From a virus: 20,998 nt of DNA. Position numbers and translations under genes: made by a program. The stretch covers positions 1 to 20,998 of the IMG/VR virus record IMGVR_UViG_3300042895_002162; one strand, written 5' to 3'. This document shows positions 1 through 7,841 of the stretch, in pieces. The stretch's first letter is position 1. Each line of letters opens with the position of its first letter. Below the pieces are notes generated by a model. That model saw nothing but the letters and a program-made list of their open reading frames with translations, was not told the DNA's origin and ran no database searches.

Positions 1-342
1 AATGGCCTGTGGCCAGTTGCGGACTGGAGAGAGTTTGTGCGACTCAATGGCCTCAAAGCAGGCAAGGCACCGGTCGGCAACGAGGAGGCGCTCAAAGCGA
101 GAAAGTTGCTCGCCGAGGTCGAAGAACGCGAACTACGGATCGCGGTGAAGAAGGGCGAATACGTCGCACTCACCAAGGTGCGCGAGGAATGGATCGGGTT
201 GGTAGCCCAGGCGACTTCGATTCTGCGTGCCAAGTTCGAAAACGAGTTGCCACCCGTGCTATCGGGGCTCGATGCGACGGGCATTCAGAAAGAATGTCGT
301 CGTGCGATTGATGAGGTGCTGCAAGTCCTTCATGAAGGCTGA
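1..342 (+). CDS. Phage terminase small subunit (Nu1-like), 5' end missing
   Basis: The reading frame is open from base 1, so the start lies outside the window; 113 residues are visible. The visible part opens with residues that fit the end of a winged-helix DNA-binding region (LWPVADWREFVRLNGLKAGK), then a charged helix rich in E, K and R (about residues 27-50). A segment on the pattern 'GEYVALTKVREEWIGLV' follows, and then a C-terminal helical part. That order matches Nu1-type small terminase subunits, which recognise the phage DNA end and recruit the large subunit. The neighbouring GpA-type large terminase 26 bases downstream supports this strongly. The GTG at 37 is an internal codon rather than the true start, because the frame and the family-like sequence continue upstream of it. 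The assignment rests on pattern and context. Confidence 0.72.
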   Translation, partial: NGLWPVADWREFVRLNGLKAGKAPVGNEEALKARKLLAEVEERELRIAVKKGEYVALTKVREEWIGLVAQATSILRAKFENELPPVLSGLDATGIQKECRRAIDEVLQVLHEG

Positions 343-368
343 TGATGTGTTGACGTTCGCGCAGGGGC

Positions 369-2189
369 ATGGATGTCCTCAAGGAAATTTGGCGTGAAGC
401 ATGGCAACCTCCCGACCGTCGTCCCGCATGGCAATGGTGCGAGGACCACATCGAGGCGATTCCATACTCACCGAATCCCGGTCGCTTTCGTTCGGAAAAC
501 TCGCCGTGGATTCGTGAAGTGATGGAGGCGTTGGTGGATCCTCGCATTCGCCTCGTTTCGATCATCGCCTCAGTCCAGTCATCCAAGACGACGGCCCCGG
601 AGCTCACGCTTTGCTACATCATTTCCAACCTGCCCGGGCCTGCCTTGTGGCTCGACCAGACCGATGAAGATGCACGCGACTATTCCGAGTCGCGCTTGCA
701 AAAGCTGTTCGATCAATGCGAACCGGTAGCCCGATTGATGCCTACGGGTGTTCACCGCCACAAGCGCAAGAACAACGCGATCCAGTTCACCAACGGCATG
801 ACGCTCTGGATTCTGGGCGCGCACAACAAGACCAACCTCCAGCGACGTTCGATCCGCTGGCTCATCGGGGATGAAACGTGGCGCTGGCCCCAGGGACACA
901 TGGCGGAAGCGGAAGCTCGTGTCACGGCATTCGGTTGGCTGGGCAAGTGCATCTTCATGAGCCAAGGCGGCGAGGAGGATGACGACACGCACCGCAAATT
1001 CGAAACGACTGACCAACGAGAGTGGACGTTTGCCTGCACCGAGTGCGGACATCGCCAACCATTCAAATGGGAATGCGTCGAGTGGAGCAAGTCGGCCCGG
1101 GATGACGCGGGGGAATGGGACTTCGATGAAGTTCGTCGAACCACGGCTCTGCGCTGCGAATCCTGCAATCACTACTTCAATGACAGCGAGCGCACCCGGC
1201 GTGAACTGAACGCCACTGGAGAGTTCATCAAGAAGAATCCGAAAGCATCGGCAGAGAACGTTGGCTTTCACTGGAACGCCCTCTGCGCCATGAGCTGGGG
1301 GCAACTTGCGGAACTCTATCTGCGTGCCAAGGCAGCAGCGAGGAAGGGAGACGTCAGTCTGCTCCAGCAGTTCTATCAAAAACGCCTTGGCCTGCCATGG
1401 CGCGAATACGTTGAGGACTACAAATTGGAGATCGTCAAATCCGGCTACAAGCGCGGCGAATCCTGGGAAGAAGAGGCGGCGATCGATCCGAAGACTGGTC
1501 GCATTCTTGCCGCTCCGCTGCCCGAGCGCAAGGGACTCATCCCGCTGCGTTTCATCACCGTGGACTGCCAGATGGACCACTTGTTTCTGGTCGTGCGCTC
1601 ATGGTCCGCAGACGGATCAAGTCGTCTCATGTGGAACGAGCGCATCCTCACATTCACCGACATCGAGGTCATGCAAGAACGCTTCGGCGTCCATTCGAGT
1701 TTGGTGTTTCTGGATGCCGGCTACGCCACTTACGATGTCTATCGCGAGTGTGCGAAGCGTGGGTGGGTGGCGCTCATTGGCGACCGTCGCCCGGTCTATC
1801 CGCACAAAGGACGCGACGGCAAAACGATTCAGCGATTCTATTCGCCCCGGCGCAAGGTCGTGCTCTCGCATCGCCAGCATTGCCACGTTCACTACTGGAG
1901 CAACCTCAACATCAAAGACACGCTCGCTCGCTTGCGTCGCAACCAAGACCCGAGCCAAGGCCCTACCTGGGAAGTACCCGATGACATCGAGGATGACTAT
2001 CTCGCTCAAATGGAAAGCGAGCAGCGAGTAAAGGAAAAGGGCAACTGGATGTGGAAGCAGATCGGCTCCCGACCGAACCACTACTTCGATGCCGAGAGCA
2101 TGCAAGCGGCGGCGGCTACGATGCTCAAGATCGTCGGGCGCGAGGCCGTCAACGCTGCCCCGGTTGACACCTCGCCGGAGGAGTCATGA
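369..2189 (+). CDS. Phage terminase large subunit, GpA family
   Basis: A 606-residue packaging motor protein: an ATPase that pumps DNA into the prohead, plus a nuclease that cuts the concatemer. A Walker A variant, ASVQSSKT, lies at residues 67-74. A Walker B-like WLIGDE lies at 164-169. Two Cys pairs, CTEC (223-226) and CESC (263-266), form a zinc-ribbon-like insertion typical of the lambda gpA family. The nuclease domain follows, with candidate acidic metal ligands D399 (ITVDCQ), D449 (FLDAGY) and D575 (HYFDAES). The length is close to lambda gpA (641 aa). In-frame stop TGA at 351-353 restricts the start to the ATG at 369, which has a G-rich stretch just before it. The stop overlaps the next gene's ATG (ATGA), indicating translational coupling. 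Confidence 0.95.
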   Translation: MDVLKEIWREAWQPPDRRPAWQWCEDHIEAIPYSPNPGRFRSENSPWIREVMEALVDPRIRLVSIIASVQSSKTTAPELTLCYIISNLPGPALWLDQTDEDARDYSESRLQKLFDQCEPVARLMPTGVHRHKRKNNAIQFTNGMTLWILGAHNKTNLQRRSIRWLIGDETWRWPQGHMAEAEARVTAFGWLGKCIFMSQGGEEDDDTHRKFETTDQREWTFACTECGHRQPFKWECVEWSKSARDDAGEWDFDEVRRTTALRCESCNHYFNDSERTRRELNATGEFIKKNPKASAENVGFHWNALCAMSWGQLAELYLRAKAAARKGDVSLLQQFYQKRLGLPWREYVEDYKLEIVKSGYKRGESWEEEAAIDPKTGRILAAPLPERKGLIPLRFITVDCQMDHLFLVVRSWSADGSSRLMWNERILTFTDIEVMQERFGVHSSLVFLDAGYATYDVYRECAKRGWVALIGDRRPVYPHKGRDGKTIQRFYSPRRKVVLSHRQHCHVHYWSNLNIKDTLARLRRNQDPSQGPTWEVPDDIEDDYLAQMESEQRVKEKGNWMWKQIGSRPNHYFDAESMQAAAATMLKIVGREAVNAAPVDTSPEES

Positions 2190-2560
2190 AAACTGTCACC
2201 ATCCTACGCTTCCTTACCTTCCTTGGTTCGGCACTCACCACCATTGCGGCTCTCGACCTCACGGGCATCGCCAATCTTCTCGATGAAGAAAAAGCGCAAT
2301 ACCTGCTCATCACCGGTCCCGCTGCCCTGGCACTCAAAGAACTCGTCGTCGTGCTCGGCGATTTGTTTGACGACGGCAAGCCGAACAAGTCGTTCAAAGT
2401 CGGCCTCTGGTGCGTGGCCATGGCCTGCATCTGCGTGCCTATCCTTTCGTCCTGCAGCGCATTGCCCGCCAGCGCCGAAGTCATCACCAAAGACGGATCG
2501 CTCATCATGCAACCAGATGGCCGCGTGATCATCACTGTCGAACCTCGCAACACCAAGTAA
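2186..2560 (+). CDS. Small membrane/lipoprotein-like protein, possible holin
   Basis: A 124-residue protein starting within the terminase stop (ATGA overlap) and ending three bases before the M15 endolysin gene. It has a hydrophobic N-terminal stretch (about residues 5-22) and a second hydrophobic helix (about 38-57). The polar linker LGDLFDDGKPNKSFK follows, then a third strongly hydrophobic segment (about 72-89) ending in LSSC (87-90). LSSC fits the lipobox consensus with Cys90 as the lipidated residue. A 34-residue polar tail follows. Membrane segments directly before an endolysin suggest a holin or other lysis accessory. The internal lipobox is unusual and could also make a spanin-like lipoprotein from an internal start. 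I cannot name the family; the lysis role is inferred from position and topology. Confidence 0.55.
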   Translation: MKTVTILRFLTFLGSALTTIAALDLTGIANLLDEEKAQYLLITGPAALALKELVVVLGDLFDDGKPNKSFKVGLWCVAMACICVPILSSCSALPASAEVITKDGSLIMQPDGRVIITVEPRNTK

Positions 2561-2563
2561 GCC

Positions 2564-3004
2564 ATGTCCCAATCATCTTTCAGTGAATGGTTTGCGGCAC
2601 AGCAATTTCGTCACTTCGGTGCCGCAGAATTTACTAGCTACTTTGCCCGCGAACGCAAGGGGGTGAAGAACAGCACGCCGCCCCGGCAGTTGTGGAAAAA
2701 CATCGTGCCTGCCCTGCGCATCGTCGATGAACTGCGCGAGAGTTTTGGTAAACCATGCCGGATTCTCAGCTCCTATCGTTCTCCTGCCTACAACAAGGCC
2801 GTGGGCGGGGCTCCGCTGAGTCAGCACAAGGAATTCACCGCACTCGACATTGCCTTCGATGGCGTCAGCCCGCAGCGCGTGTATGAGCGACTGCTCGAAT
2901 GGCGTCAGCAAGGCAAGTTTTCCGGAGGCCTCGGACTCTACCCCTCATCGGGATTCGTCCACATCGACACGCGCGGTCGCAACTCCACTTGGAAAGGAAA
3001 ATGA
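2564..3004 (+). CDS. M15 peptidase family endolysin
   Basis: A 146-residue protein with the zinc peptidase pattern of family M15 (DD-carboxypeptidase/VanY-like). SYRSPAYNKAVGG lies at residues 70-82, SQHKEFTALDI at 86-96 and FVHIDTRG at 131-138. H88, D95 and H133 are the expected zinc ligands, all present. This family cleaves peptide cross-links or stems of peptidoglycan. A compact single-domain M15 enzyme in a phage is usually the lysis endolysin. There is no signal peptide, so release would depend on a holin, and the membrane protein directly upstream is a candidate. Its stop overlaps the next start (ATGA). The location between terminase and portal genes is unusual for a lysis gene. A structural, virion-associated role is the less likely alternative. 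Confidence 0.85.
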   Translation: MSQSSFSEWFAAQQFRHFGAAEFTSYFARERKGVKNSTPPRQLWKNIVPALRIVDELRESFGKPCRILSSYRSPAYNKAVGGAPLSQHKEFTALDIAFDGVSPQRVYERLLEWRQQGKFSGGLGLYPSSGFVHIDTRGRNSTWKGK

Positions 3005-3267
3005 CCATGGCCCGCGGACTCTTCATCACCGGATTCACTGTTACCGAGGTTCTCGCGATTCAACAGCGAGCAAAGTCTCTGCTCATGGAAGGCAAGACCA
3101 TCATGAACTGGAACGACGCCGAGACCTCCGTCTCGAAGCAATTCACCATGCCCGTCGATCAGGTGCTTGAGGAGTGCGGCCACGCACTCAAGGTGCTCGA
3201 CCCGCAAACTTACGGCAGACCACGCACTGCCACTGCCTCCTTCATCCACGGATACCTCGCGAAATGA
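3001..3267 (+). CDS. gpW-like head-tail joining protein (candidate)
   Basis: An 88-residue protein. I chose the ATG at 3001, which overlaps the endolysin stop (ATGA), rather than an upstream in-frame start that would overlap the endolysin widely; the ATG at 3007 is also possible. The layout is a helix (residues about 13-30), a two-stranded stretch around GKTIMNWNDAETSVSK, then a helix (about 52-66). That resembles gpW of lambda, which has a helix, a beta-hairpin after an 'LMTGK'-like turn (here LLMEGK), and a helix. gpW also sits between the terminase and portal genes, as this gene does. It would plug the head-tail junction after DNA packaging. Similarity is by eye only; the position is the stronger argument. 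Confidence 0.55.
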   Translation: MTMARGLFITGFTVTEVLAIQQRAKSLLMEGKTIMNWNDAETSVSKQFTMPVDQVLEECGHALKVLDPQTYGRPRTATASFIHGYLAK

Positions 3268-4703
3268 ATCGCTTCCATTCCATCGCCCGCCTCTTCATCC
3301 CACCCGTGCTTTTGCCCAAAGCATGGGGATCGTCGTTTGAGGCCGCGAACTGGTCGCCGCGTCGTGGTGCGGTGCCGGGGGCTTCACCATCGGATGCACG
3401 CAAGGAACTCACGCCCGGCATCCGCACGGAACTGGTGCGCAAGTCGCGCTACCTTCACAAGAACTCCGGCTTCGTTCGCGAACTGGTGGCCAACATGGCG
3501 ATCTACTCGACTGGTGACGGCATTCGCGTTCAGGCCCAATCTTCGGACGCATCGTGGAACCGCAGTGCCGAAGAATACTTTTCCTACTGGTCCTCTCGCT
3601 GCGACATCACGCAGCGATTTTCCTTTGAGGAATGCCAGGCACTCGTTTGTCGAGGCATGGACATCGATGGCGAATACTTCGTCCACAAAACCCGCGACCT
3701 CGATGGCGAACCGCGTATCCAGTTGATCGAAAGTCACCGCATTGGTGATGAGTGGGGATCGAAGGAAACCGTCGATGGCGTCGGCCTCGATGCCTATGGC
3801 GCGCCCGTGTTCTACCGCGTCCTGCAAGACGACAACACCGCTTACGACCTCCCGGCATCGGCTATCCTGCATGTCCACGAACCCGAGTGGGCCGGCGGTG
3901 TGCGCAACCACCCCACGATCCAGCACTCGATCAATCATCTGCTCGATGAGATGGAACTCCTTGCGTTAGAAAAGCATGCGGTCAAAGACAATGCCGATGT
4001 GGCTCGCATCCTCAAAACGGCACGCGGCGAGATTGACGACAACGGCGACTTCGTGGTGGGTGGCGCGCATGGTGCCGGGGAATCCAGTGATCCAGTCAGC
4101 TTGCAGCGCATCGTGGGAGGAAAGCTGGTCGCACTCAAGCCTGACGAGTCACTCGATAGCTTCCAGTCGAACCGTCCCAGTCCGACCTTTACCGGATTCC
4201 TCGAACACCTACGTCGCGATTCGGCACTCGGCATGATCCCATTTGAGTTCGCAGCGGATTCCAGCAAGGTCGGTGGTGCGGGAGTGCGTCTGATCGTCGC
4301 CAAAGCTGACCGTCGATTTTCGTTCCGTCAGATGATTCTCGAAAGGCGTTTGATTCGCCCGGTCTGGGCCTACGTGATTGGTGACGCGATTGCCAGGGGA
4401 CTGCTGCCTCCTGTGCCGGGTTGGTGGAAGATCACCACCGTTCCGCCCAAGCGAGTCACCGTTGATGCCGGTCGCGAAGCACAACAGAACCGTGCCGACG
4501 TGGAAGCGGGACTCAAGACTATCACCGATCACTACGCCGAACTCGGTGCCGACTTCCGCGAAGAAATCGAGCGACGTGGTGCTGATGCTAAACTCATCCT
4601 CGAAACTGCCGCCAAGTATGGTGTGCCGCCAGAGATGCTGTGGAAGCCCTCCGGGGGATTTGCTCTGCCCTCTCAGCCCGACGAACCACCTCCCGGGCGT
4701 TGA
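3264..4703 (+). CDS. Phage portal protein, lambda family
   Basis: A 479-residue portal subunit, the dodecameric ring at one capsid vertex through which DNA passes. The start at 3264 overlaps the previous stop (ATGA); a longer in-frame version from 3174 would run across the gpW-like gene and is rejected. The N-terminal part carries the helix-rich region RKSRYLHKNSGFVRELV (59-75) followed by STGDGIR. The middle has VCRGMDIDGEYFVHK and an IQLIESHRIGDEW segment. The C-terminal half has a LKPDESLDSFQSNRPSPTF motif and then LRRDSALGMIPFEFAADSS. These match the order seen in lambda gpB-type portals. The C-terminus is proline-rich. The next gene is the prohead protease, as in lambda (B then C). Confidence 0.92.
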   Translation: MNRFHSIARLFIPPVLLPKAWGSSFEAANWSPRRGAVPGASPSDARKELTPGIRTELVRKSRYLHKNSGFVRELVANMAIYSTGDGIRVQAQSSDASWNRSAEEYFSYWSSRCDITQRFSFEECQALVCRGMDIDGEYFVHKTRDLDGEPRIQLIESHRIGDEWGSKETVDGVGLDAYGAPVFYRVLQDDNTAYDLPASAILHVHEPEWAGGVRNHPTIQHSINHLLDEMELLALEKHAVKDNADVARILKTARGEIDDNGDFVVGGAHGAGESSDPVSLQRIVGGKLVALKPDESLDSFQSNRPSPTFTGFLEHLRRDSALGMIPFEFAADSSKVGGAGVRLIVAKADRRFSFRQMILERRLIRPVWAYVIGDAIARGLLPPVPGWWKITTVPPKRVTVDAGREAQQNRADVEAGLKTITDHYAELGADFREEIERRGADAKLILETAAKYGVPPEMLWKPSGGFALPSQPDEPPPGR

Positions 4704-4718
4704 CATGGCGCACGGAGC

Positions 4719-5990
4719 GTGAACTCGCTCCTGCAATCTCGTGAATGGTTGATCCAACCCGACGCTCTTCATGCCATGGACGCTACCATGCGTGCCTTCC
4801 ATGAGAGGGGTGGTAACCTACCAGCATCGGCCACATCCAACAAAATGCTCTCTATCGAGGATGGCGTGGGCATTGTGGCGATCAACGGCCCCATCCTGCG
4901 CAAACCCGATTTGTTTGCCCGCATTCTCATGGGAGCAACGGACTCCGAAGAAATCGGAGCAGCTATCCATGAGGCGAGAATGCGCCCGGATGTGAAGGCC
5001 GTCATGCTGGACATCGATTCTCCGGGCGGCACTGTGCTTGGCACACCAGAGCTTGCCGCAGCCGTCGCCACGCTCAATGAGAGCAAGCCAGTCTATGCGT
5101 TTTCGTCTGGCCTCATGTGCTCGGCGGCCTACTGGATCGCCAGCCAGGCGCGCGCCGTCTATGCCACGCCCTCTGCTCAAGTCGGCTCGATTGGTGTGGT
5201 GCAAGCGGTTGTCGATAATTCTACGGCCCTCGAAAATCGTGGCCTGAAAGTCGAGGTTTTCTCTGTCGGAAAATACAAGGCAATGGGCGCTCCCGGAACT
5301 TCGCTCACCGACGATCAGCGAGAATTGATCCGCTCGAATCTATCCGAGGTAGCCCGGGATTTTCATGCTGCTGTCCTTTCTCGCGGGCGCGCCATCCCTG
5401 CGGAAGCGATGGAAGGACAAACCTTCAGCGGTCGCCAAGCGCAGCGTCACAACCTCGCAGGCATGGTGCCGGATCGCAACGAGGCGCTTCGTCGCCTGCG
5501 TGTCTATCACGCAGCGGTTGACACGAGTTCCCGTGCGATGACCGACACACTCGAAGACCAACTCGCCCAAGCCCGCACCCAGGTGGAAACCCTGCAGCGG
5601 GATCACCAAGCTCAAACCGAACTTCTCACCGAAGCATCGGCGAATCTCGACCGCGTGCGCGGCGAGAATGAATTGCTGACTGCCGAAATCGGAACGCTCA
5701 AGTCTGAGCGCGATACGGCTAACGCCGAAGTCACCAAGCTCCGCAAGCAAGTCACCGACCTGCAGACATCCCAGGCGGATTTCGACAAGCGCGTGCAAAC
5801 CGAGGTCGCCCGCGTGGTCGCCTCCACCGGCACGACAAAACCCGCGCAAGTGACTCCCGCCGGGGAATCCACCCAAGCCGCCGACCTGCACTCCCAGTTC
5901 GCGGCCATCACGGATCCAACGGAGCAGACCGCCTTCTGGCGCGGCCTCACCCCTCAACAACAAGCACTCATTCTCAAACACCAAGCCTAA
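4719..5990 (+). CDS. Prohead maturation protease (S49/SppA type) with C-terminal scaffold-like coiled coil
   Basis: A 423-residue protein. Residues about 45-265 form an S49 (ClpP/crotonase fold) peptidase. IDSPGG lies at 99-104, the nucleophile Ser135 sits in MCSAAYWIA, and the Lys of the Ser-Lys dyad is K185 or K187 in VGKYKAMG. It should cleave scaffold and coat precursors during head maturation, as lambda gpC does. Residues about 275-360 are a long polar heptad-like coiled coil, followed by a Pro/Thr linker and a short C-terminal helix ending in LILKHQA. This is the arrangement of a protease-scaffold fusion. The GTG at 4719 gives the longest form, but its only SD-like GGAG lies too close to the start to be convincing; ATG 4776 is an alternative. 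A tiny ATG-initiated frame at 4705 ends across the GTG. Confidence 0.88.
   Translation: MNSLLQSREWLIQPDALHAMDATMRAFHERGGNLPASATSNKMLSIEDGVGIVAINGPILRKPDLFARILMGATDSEEIGAAIHEARMRPDVKAVMLDIDSPGGTVLGTPELAAAVATLNESKPVYAFSSGLMCSAAYWIASQARAVYATPSAQVGSIGVVQAVVDNSTALENRGLKVEVFSVGKYKAMGAPGTSLTDDQRELIRSNLSEVARDFHAAVLSRGRAIPAEAMEGQTFSGRQAQRHNLAGMVPDRNEALRRLRVYHAAVDTSSRAMTDTLEDQLAQARTQVETLQRDHQAQTELLTEASANLDRVRGENELLTAEIGTLKSERDTANAEVTKLRKQVTDLQTSQADFDKRVQTEVARVVASTGTTKPAQVTPAGESTQAADLHSQFAAITDPTEQTAFWRGLTPQQQALILKHQA
5538..5990 (+). CDS. Possible nested scaffold protein (Nu3-like internal start)
   Basis: Met274 of the protease gene (ATG at 5538) falls exactly at the junction between the peptidase domain and the coiled-coil tail. 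Initiation there would give a 150-residue acidic, coiled-coil protein lacking the protease. In lambda the scaffold Nu3 is made this way, in frame, from the 3' part of gene C. There is no other scaffold-like gene between portal and capsid here. I see no strong ribosome binding site in front of 5538, so independent translation is unproven. The alternative is that the scaffold acts only as part of the fusion. Confidence 0.35.
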   Translation: MTDTLEDQLAQARTQVETLQRDHQAQTELLTEASANLDRVRGENELLTAEIGTLKSERDTANAEVTKLRKQVTDLQTSQADFDKRVQTEVARVVASTGTTKPAQVTPAGESTQAADLHSQFAAITDPTEQTAFWRGLTPQQQALILKHQA

Positions 5991-5999
5991 TCGCACGCC

Positions 6000-6893
6000 A
6001 TGCCCAATACCCTAACAAACGTCAAAGACATCAAGGTCGCCCAGCGGGCGCTCATGCCTTTCACCGCCAATCTTCTGCCTGTCACGGCGCTTTCTACGAA
6101 CTTCGGTCCGCAGCAAGCCGACAAAGGCGATACCGTTCGAGTTCCCTTGATTGGTGCTCCCGGTCAATCCAGCGACTTCGCGGGAGATTACACGGCCAAC
6201 TCTGATTCGACCGTCATCACGATGCCCGTGACGCTCAATCGTCACAAGTTCAAAACCGTTCATGTGACTGCGCGTGAAGCATCGGAGACGGCAATGGACT
6301 TGCTGGACACCCTCGTGGAAACCGCCGCTCAGCAACTTGCTCAGGACGTTCTGCTCGACATCCTTTCGGTTGTCACCCAGGCGAACTTCGGGGCTCCACT
6401 CTCTGCTGTCGCCGCCACGAACTTCAACTACAAGAAGGTGCTGGAGGCACGCGAGAAATGCGGCGAAGCCAAGATGCCTGCCTCGCCCCGTTCGTTGGTG
6501 CTCGATGCAGGACACTACACCAACCTGCTCGCTGATGATGTCGTGGCCAAGAGCTTCAACTTGAATCTCAGCGCTCCCGGCGTGACCGAGGGCTTGATCA
6601 AACGTCTCGCAGGTTTCGACCTCCACGAGACGGTGGTAATCCCGTCCGATCACGCAGAGAAGTTGGTGGGCTTTGCCGTTCACCCGAGTGCTATCGCCGT
6701 CGCCATGCGCTATCTCGTGCCGGTTGCGGAATACCAGCAGTCCGGTGCCGTTACCGATCCGCAGACTGGCATGACCTTCGGCTACCTGCGCTTCACCGAC
6801 ACCCGTGCCAACAAAGTGTTCGTCACCATCGAGTGCCTTTACGGCTTCGCTGTTGGCAAAAACGATGCTCTCAAACGCATCGTCAAACCCTGA
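6000..6893 (+). CDS. Major capsid protein
   Basis: A 297-residue protein directly after the protease/scaffold gene, the usual place for the coat protein. It opens with a helical N-arm (KDIKVAQRALMPFTANLLP). A beta-rich extended segment follows, with DKGDTVRVPLIG (41-52) and FKTVHVTAREASETAMDLL. The long spine-helix region carries LVETAAQQLAQDVLLDIL, and the C-terminal domain ends TDTRANKVFVTIECLYGFAVG. This layout suits an HK97-fold coat protein. The extended-strand pattern recalls P22-like coat proteins as much as lambda gpE, so I do not assign a subfamily. High expression is likely: a strong terminator lies after the next gene. Confidence 0.82.
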   Translation: MPNTLTNVKDIKVAQRALMPFTANLLPVTALSTNFGPQQADKGDTVRVPLIGAPGQSSDFAGDYTANSDSTVITMPVTLNRHKFKTVHVTAREASETAMDLLDTLVETAAQQLAQDVLLDILSVVTQANFGAPLSAVAATNFNYKKVLEAREKCGEAKMPASPRSLVLDAGHYTNLLADDVVAKSFNLNLSAPGVTEGLIKRLAGFDLHETVVIPSDHAEKLVGFAVHPSAIAVAMRYLVPVAEYQQSGAVTDPQTGMTFGYLRFTDTRANKVFVTIECLYGFAVGKNDALKRIVKP

Positions 6894-6926
6894 TCCATTT
6901 CTTCTAACATCTAGCTATCTACTACT

Positions 6927-7442
6927 ATGATTCCATTCAGCTTCACCGGCAACGCCGGCACTACCCTCAGCCATGTGGTCGTCCCCGCCAGCGGACTTGA
7001 GCGCATTCGCATCCAGTATGCGAGTGCCACCTCTGACAAAGCCGCTTCATTTCTCACATTCCGATCGCAATCGCGTGCCTCCGTGGTGACGGCAAACAGC
7101 GCCGCGAACCAAGCAGTCATCAATGCGCCTCCGTATCTCGGTGCTGCTGCCAACGATGTCGTGGTTTTATTCTCCAACGCTACCGGAACCGGAGTTCGCG
7201 GAGTCGTCGCCTCCGTCGATGCGGTTGCTGGCACCATCACGCTGAACGCCAACTTGGGCCTCGCACTGGCACCGGGCGATTCGGTTTCGTTGATGGCTAC
7301 TCGCGGCCAAGTGCCTGTTGGTGCTGCGACCAAGGAAGTCAATGCGCCGACTGTATTTGCGGTGAATGAAGGGCCTGCCCTCATCGAACTCGATGGCACG
7401 GCTGCCTGCCGCATCAATTTGGTGGCAGGCGAGTATTCTTGA
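6927..7442 (+). CDS. Probable capsid decoration or head structural protein
   Basis: A 171-residue, Ala/Val/Thr/Ser-rich, beta-strand-dominated protein with no recognisable enzyme motif and no membrane segment. It lies between the major capsid gene and a strong terminator, so it is probably co-expressed with the coat protein at high level. That fits a decoration or cement protein (lambda gpD sits beside the coat gene, although upstream). Repeated short strand-turn segments such as VVASVDAVAGTITLNANLG and APGDSVSL suggest a beta-barrel or beta-sandwich. No convincing Shine-Dalgarno precedes the ATG at 6927. The function is inferred from position and composition. Confidence 0.6.
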   Translation: MIPFSFTGNAGTTLSHVVVPASGLERIRIQYASATSDKAASFLTFRSQSRASVVTANSAANQAVINAPPYLGAAANDVVVLFSNATGTGVRGVVASVDAVAGTITLNANLGLALAPGDSVSLMATRGQVPVGAATKEVNAPTVFAVNEGPALIELDGTAACRINLVAGEYS

Positions 7443-7469
7443 AAATTTTCCCGGCGTTGTTGTTCATGC

Positions 7470-7508
7470 TCACCCTCCCTCGTTCATTCGGGGGAGGGTG
7501 ATTTGTTT
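7470..7508 (+). terminator. Strong intrinsic terminator after the capsid genes
   Basis: A near-perfect hairpin: the arms TCACCCTCCCTCG (7470-7482) and CGGGGGAGGGTGA (7489-7501) pair over 13 positions with a single T-G wobble, around the six-base loop TTCATT. The T-rich run TTTGTTT follows at 7502-7508. It sits 27 bases after the decoration gene stop and before the neck genes, all transcribed the same way. It could therefore lower transcription of the tail genes relative to the capsid genes, unless an antiterminator acts. Confidence 0.85.
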
Positions 7509-7525
7509 GACAGGCGCTCCAAAGC

Positions 7526-7837
7526 ATGTCCCTCGAATCCGACATTATCAACGACCTGCAAGAACTTCTCCAAGAACATGGAGTGCAGGCACGATGGAAC
7601 GGTATCAACCTGCTCGTGCTGGTCAGTCGCAATCGCAACGAACAGCAAATGGATATTGGTGGCTTCGTTGATTCGCCGGATCTGAGCCTGCGTGTGCCAA
7701 AGCTCGCATTTCCCGTCGCCCTGCCAAAGCTCGGTGAGCGCATGGAGGTCGATGGTGCGGTCTATCGCATCACTCGCGTCAGCAGTCACCCGCGATCTCC
7801 GCTACTCACCTTGCAATTATCCTCACCCGACGAATGA
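7526..7837 (+). CDS. Head-tail joining (neck) protein, gpFII-like
   Basis: A 103-residue protein, first after the capsid-module terminator. The C-terminal half reads as a small beta-barrel: LPKLGERMEVDGAVYRITRV followed by PLLTLQLSS. This pattern (a strand, a 'dG..Y.V' strand, then a terminal strand) is typical of neck proteins that bridge the portal/completion ring and the tail, such as lambda gpFII. Position supports it: the following genes look like Z, U and V analogues in lambda order. There are no catalytic motifs. Assignment is by pattern and synteny. Confidence 0.6.
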   Translation: MSLESDIINDLQELLQEHGVQARWNGINLLVLVSRNRNEQQMDIGGFVDSPDLSLRVPKLAFPVALPKLGERMEVDGAVYRITRVSSHPRSPLLTLQLSSPDE

Positions 7838-7841
7838 CCTT

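Noticed and set aside
579-1580. 333-residue minus-strand frame inside the terminase gene
   Set aside because: Antisense shadow of a well-supported gene in high-GC DNA; no recognisable motif.
3174-3263. Upstream extension of the portal gene
   Set aside because: It would read through the gpW-like gene in another frame; the ATGA overlap at 3264 is the typical coupled start used throughout this operon.
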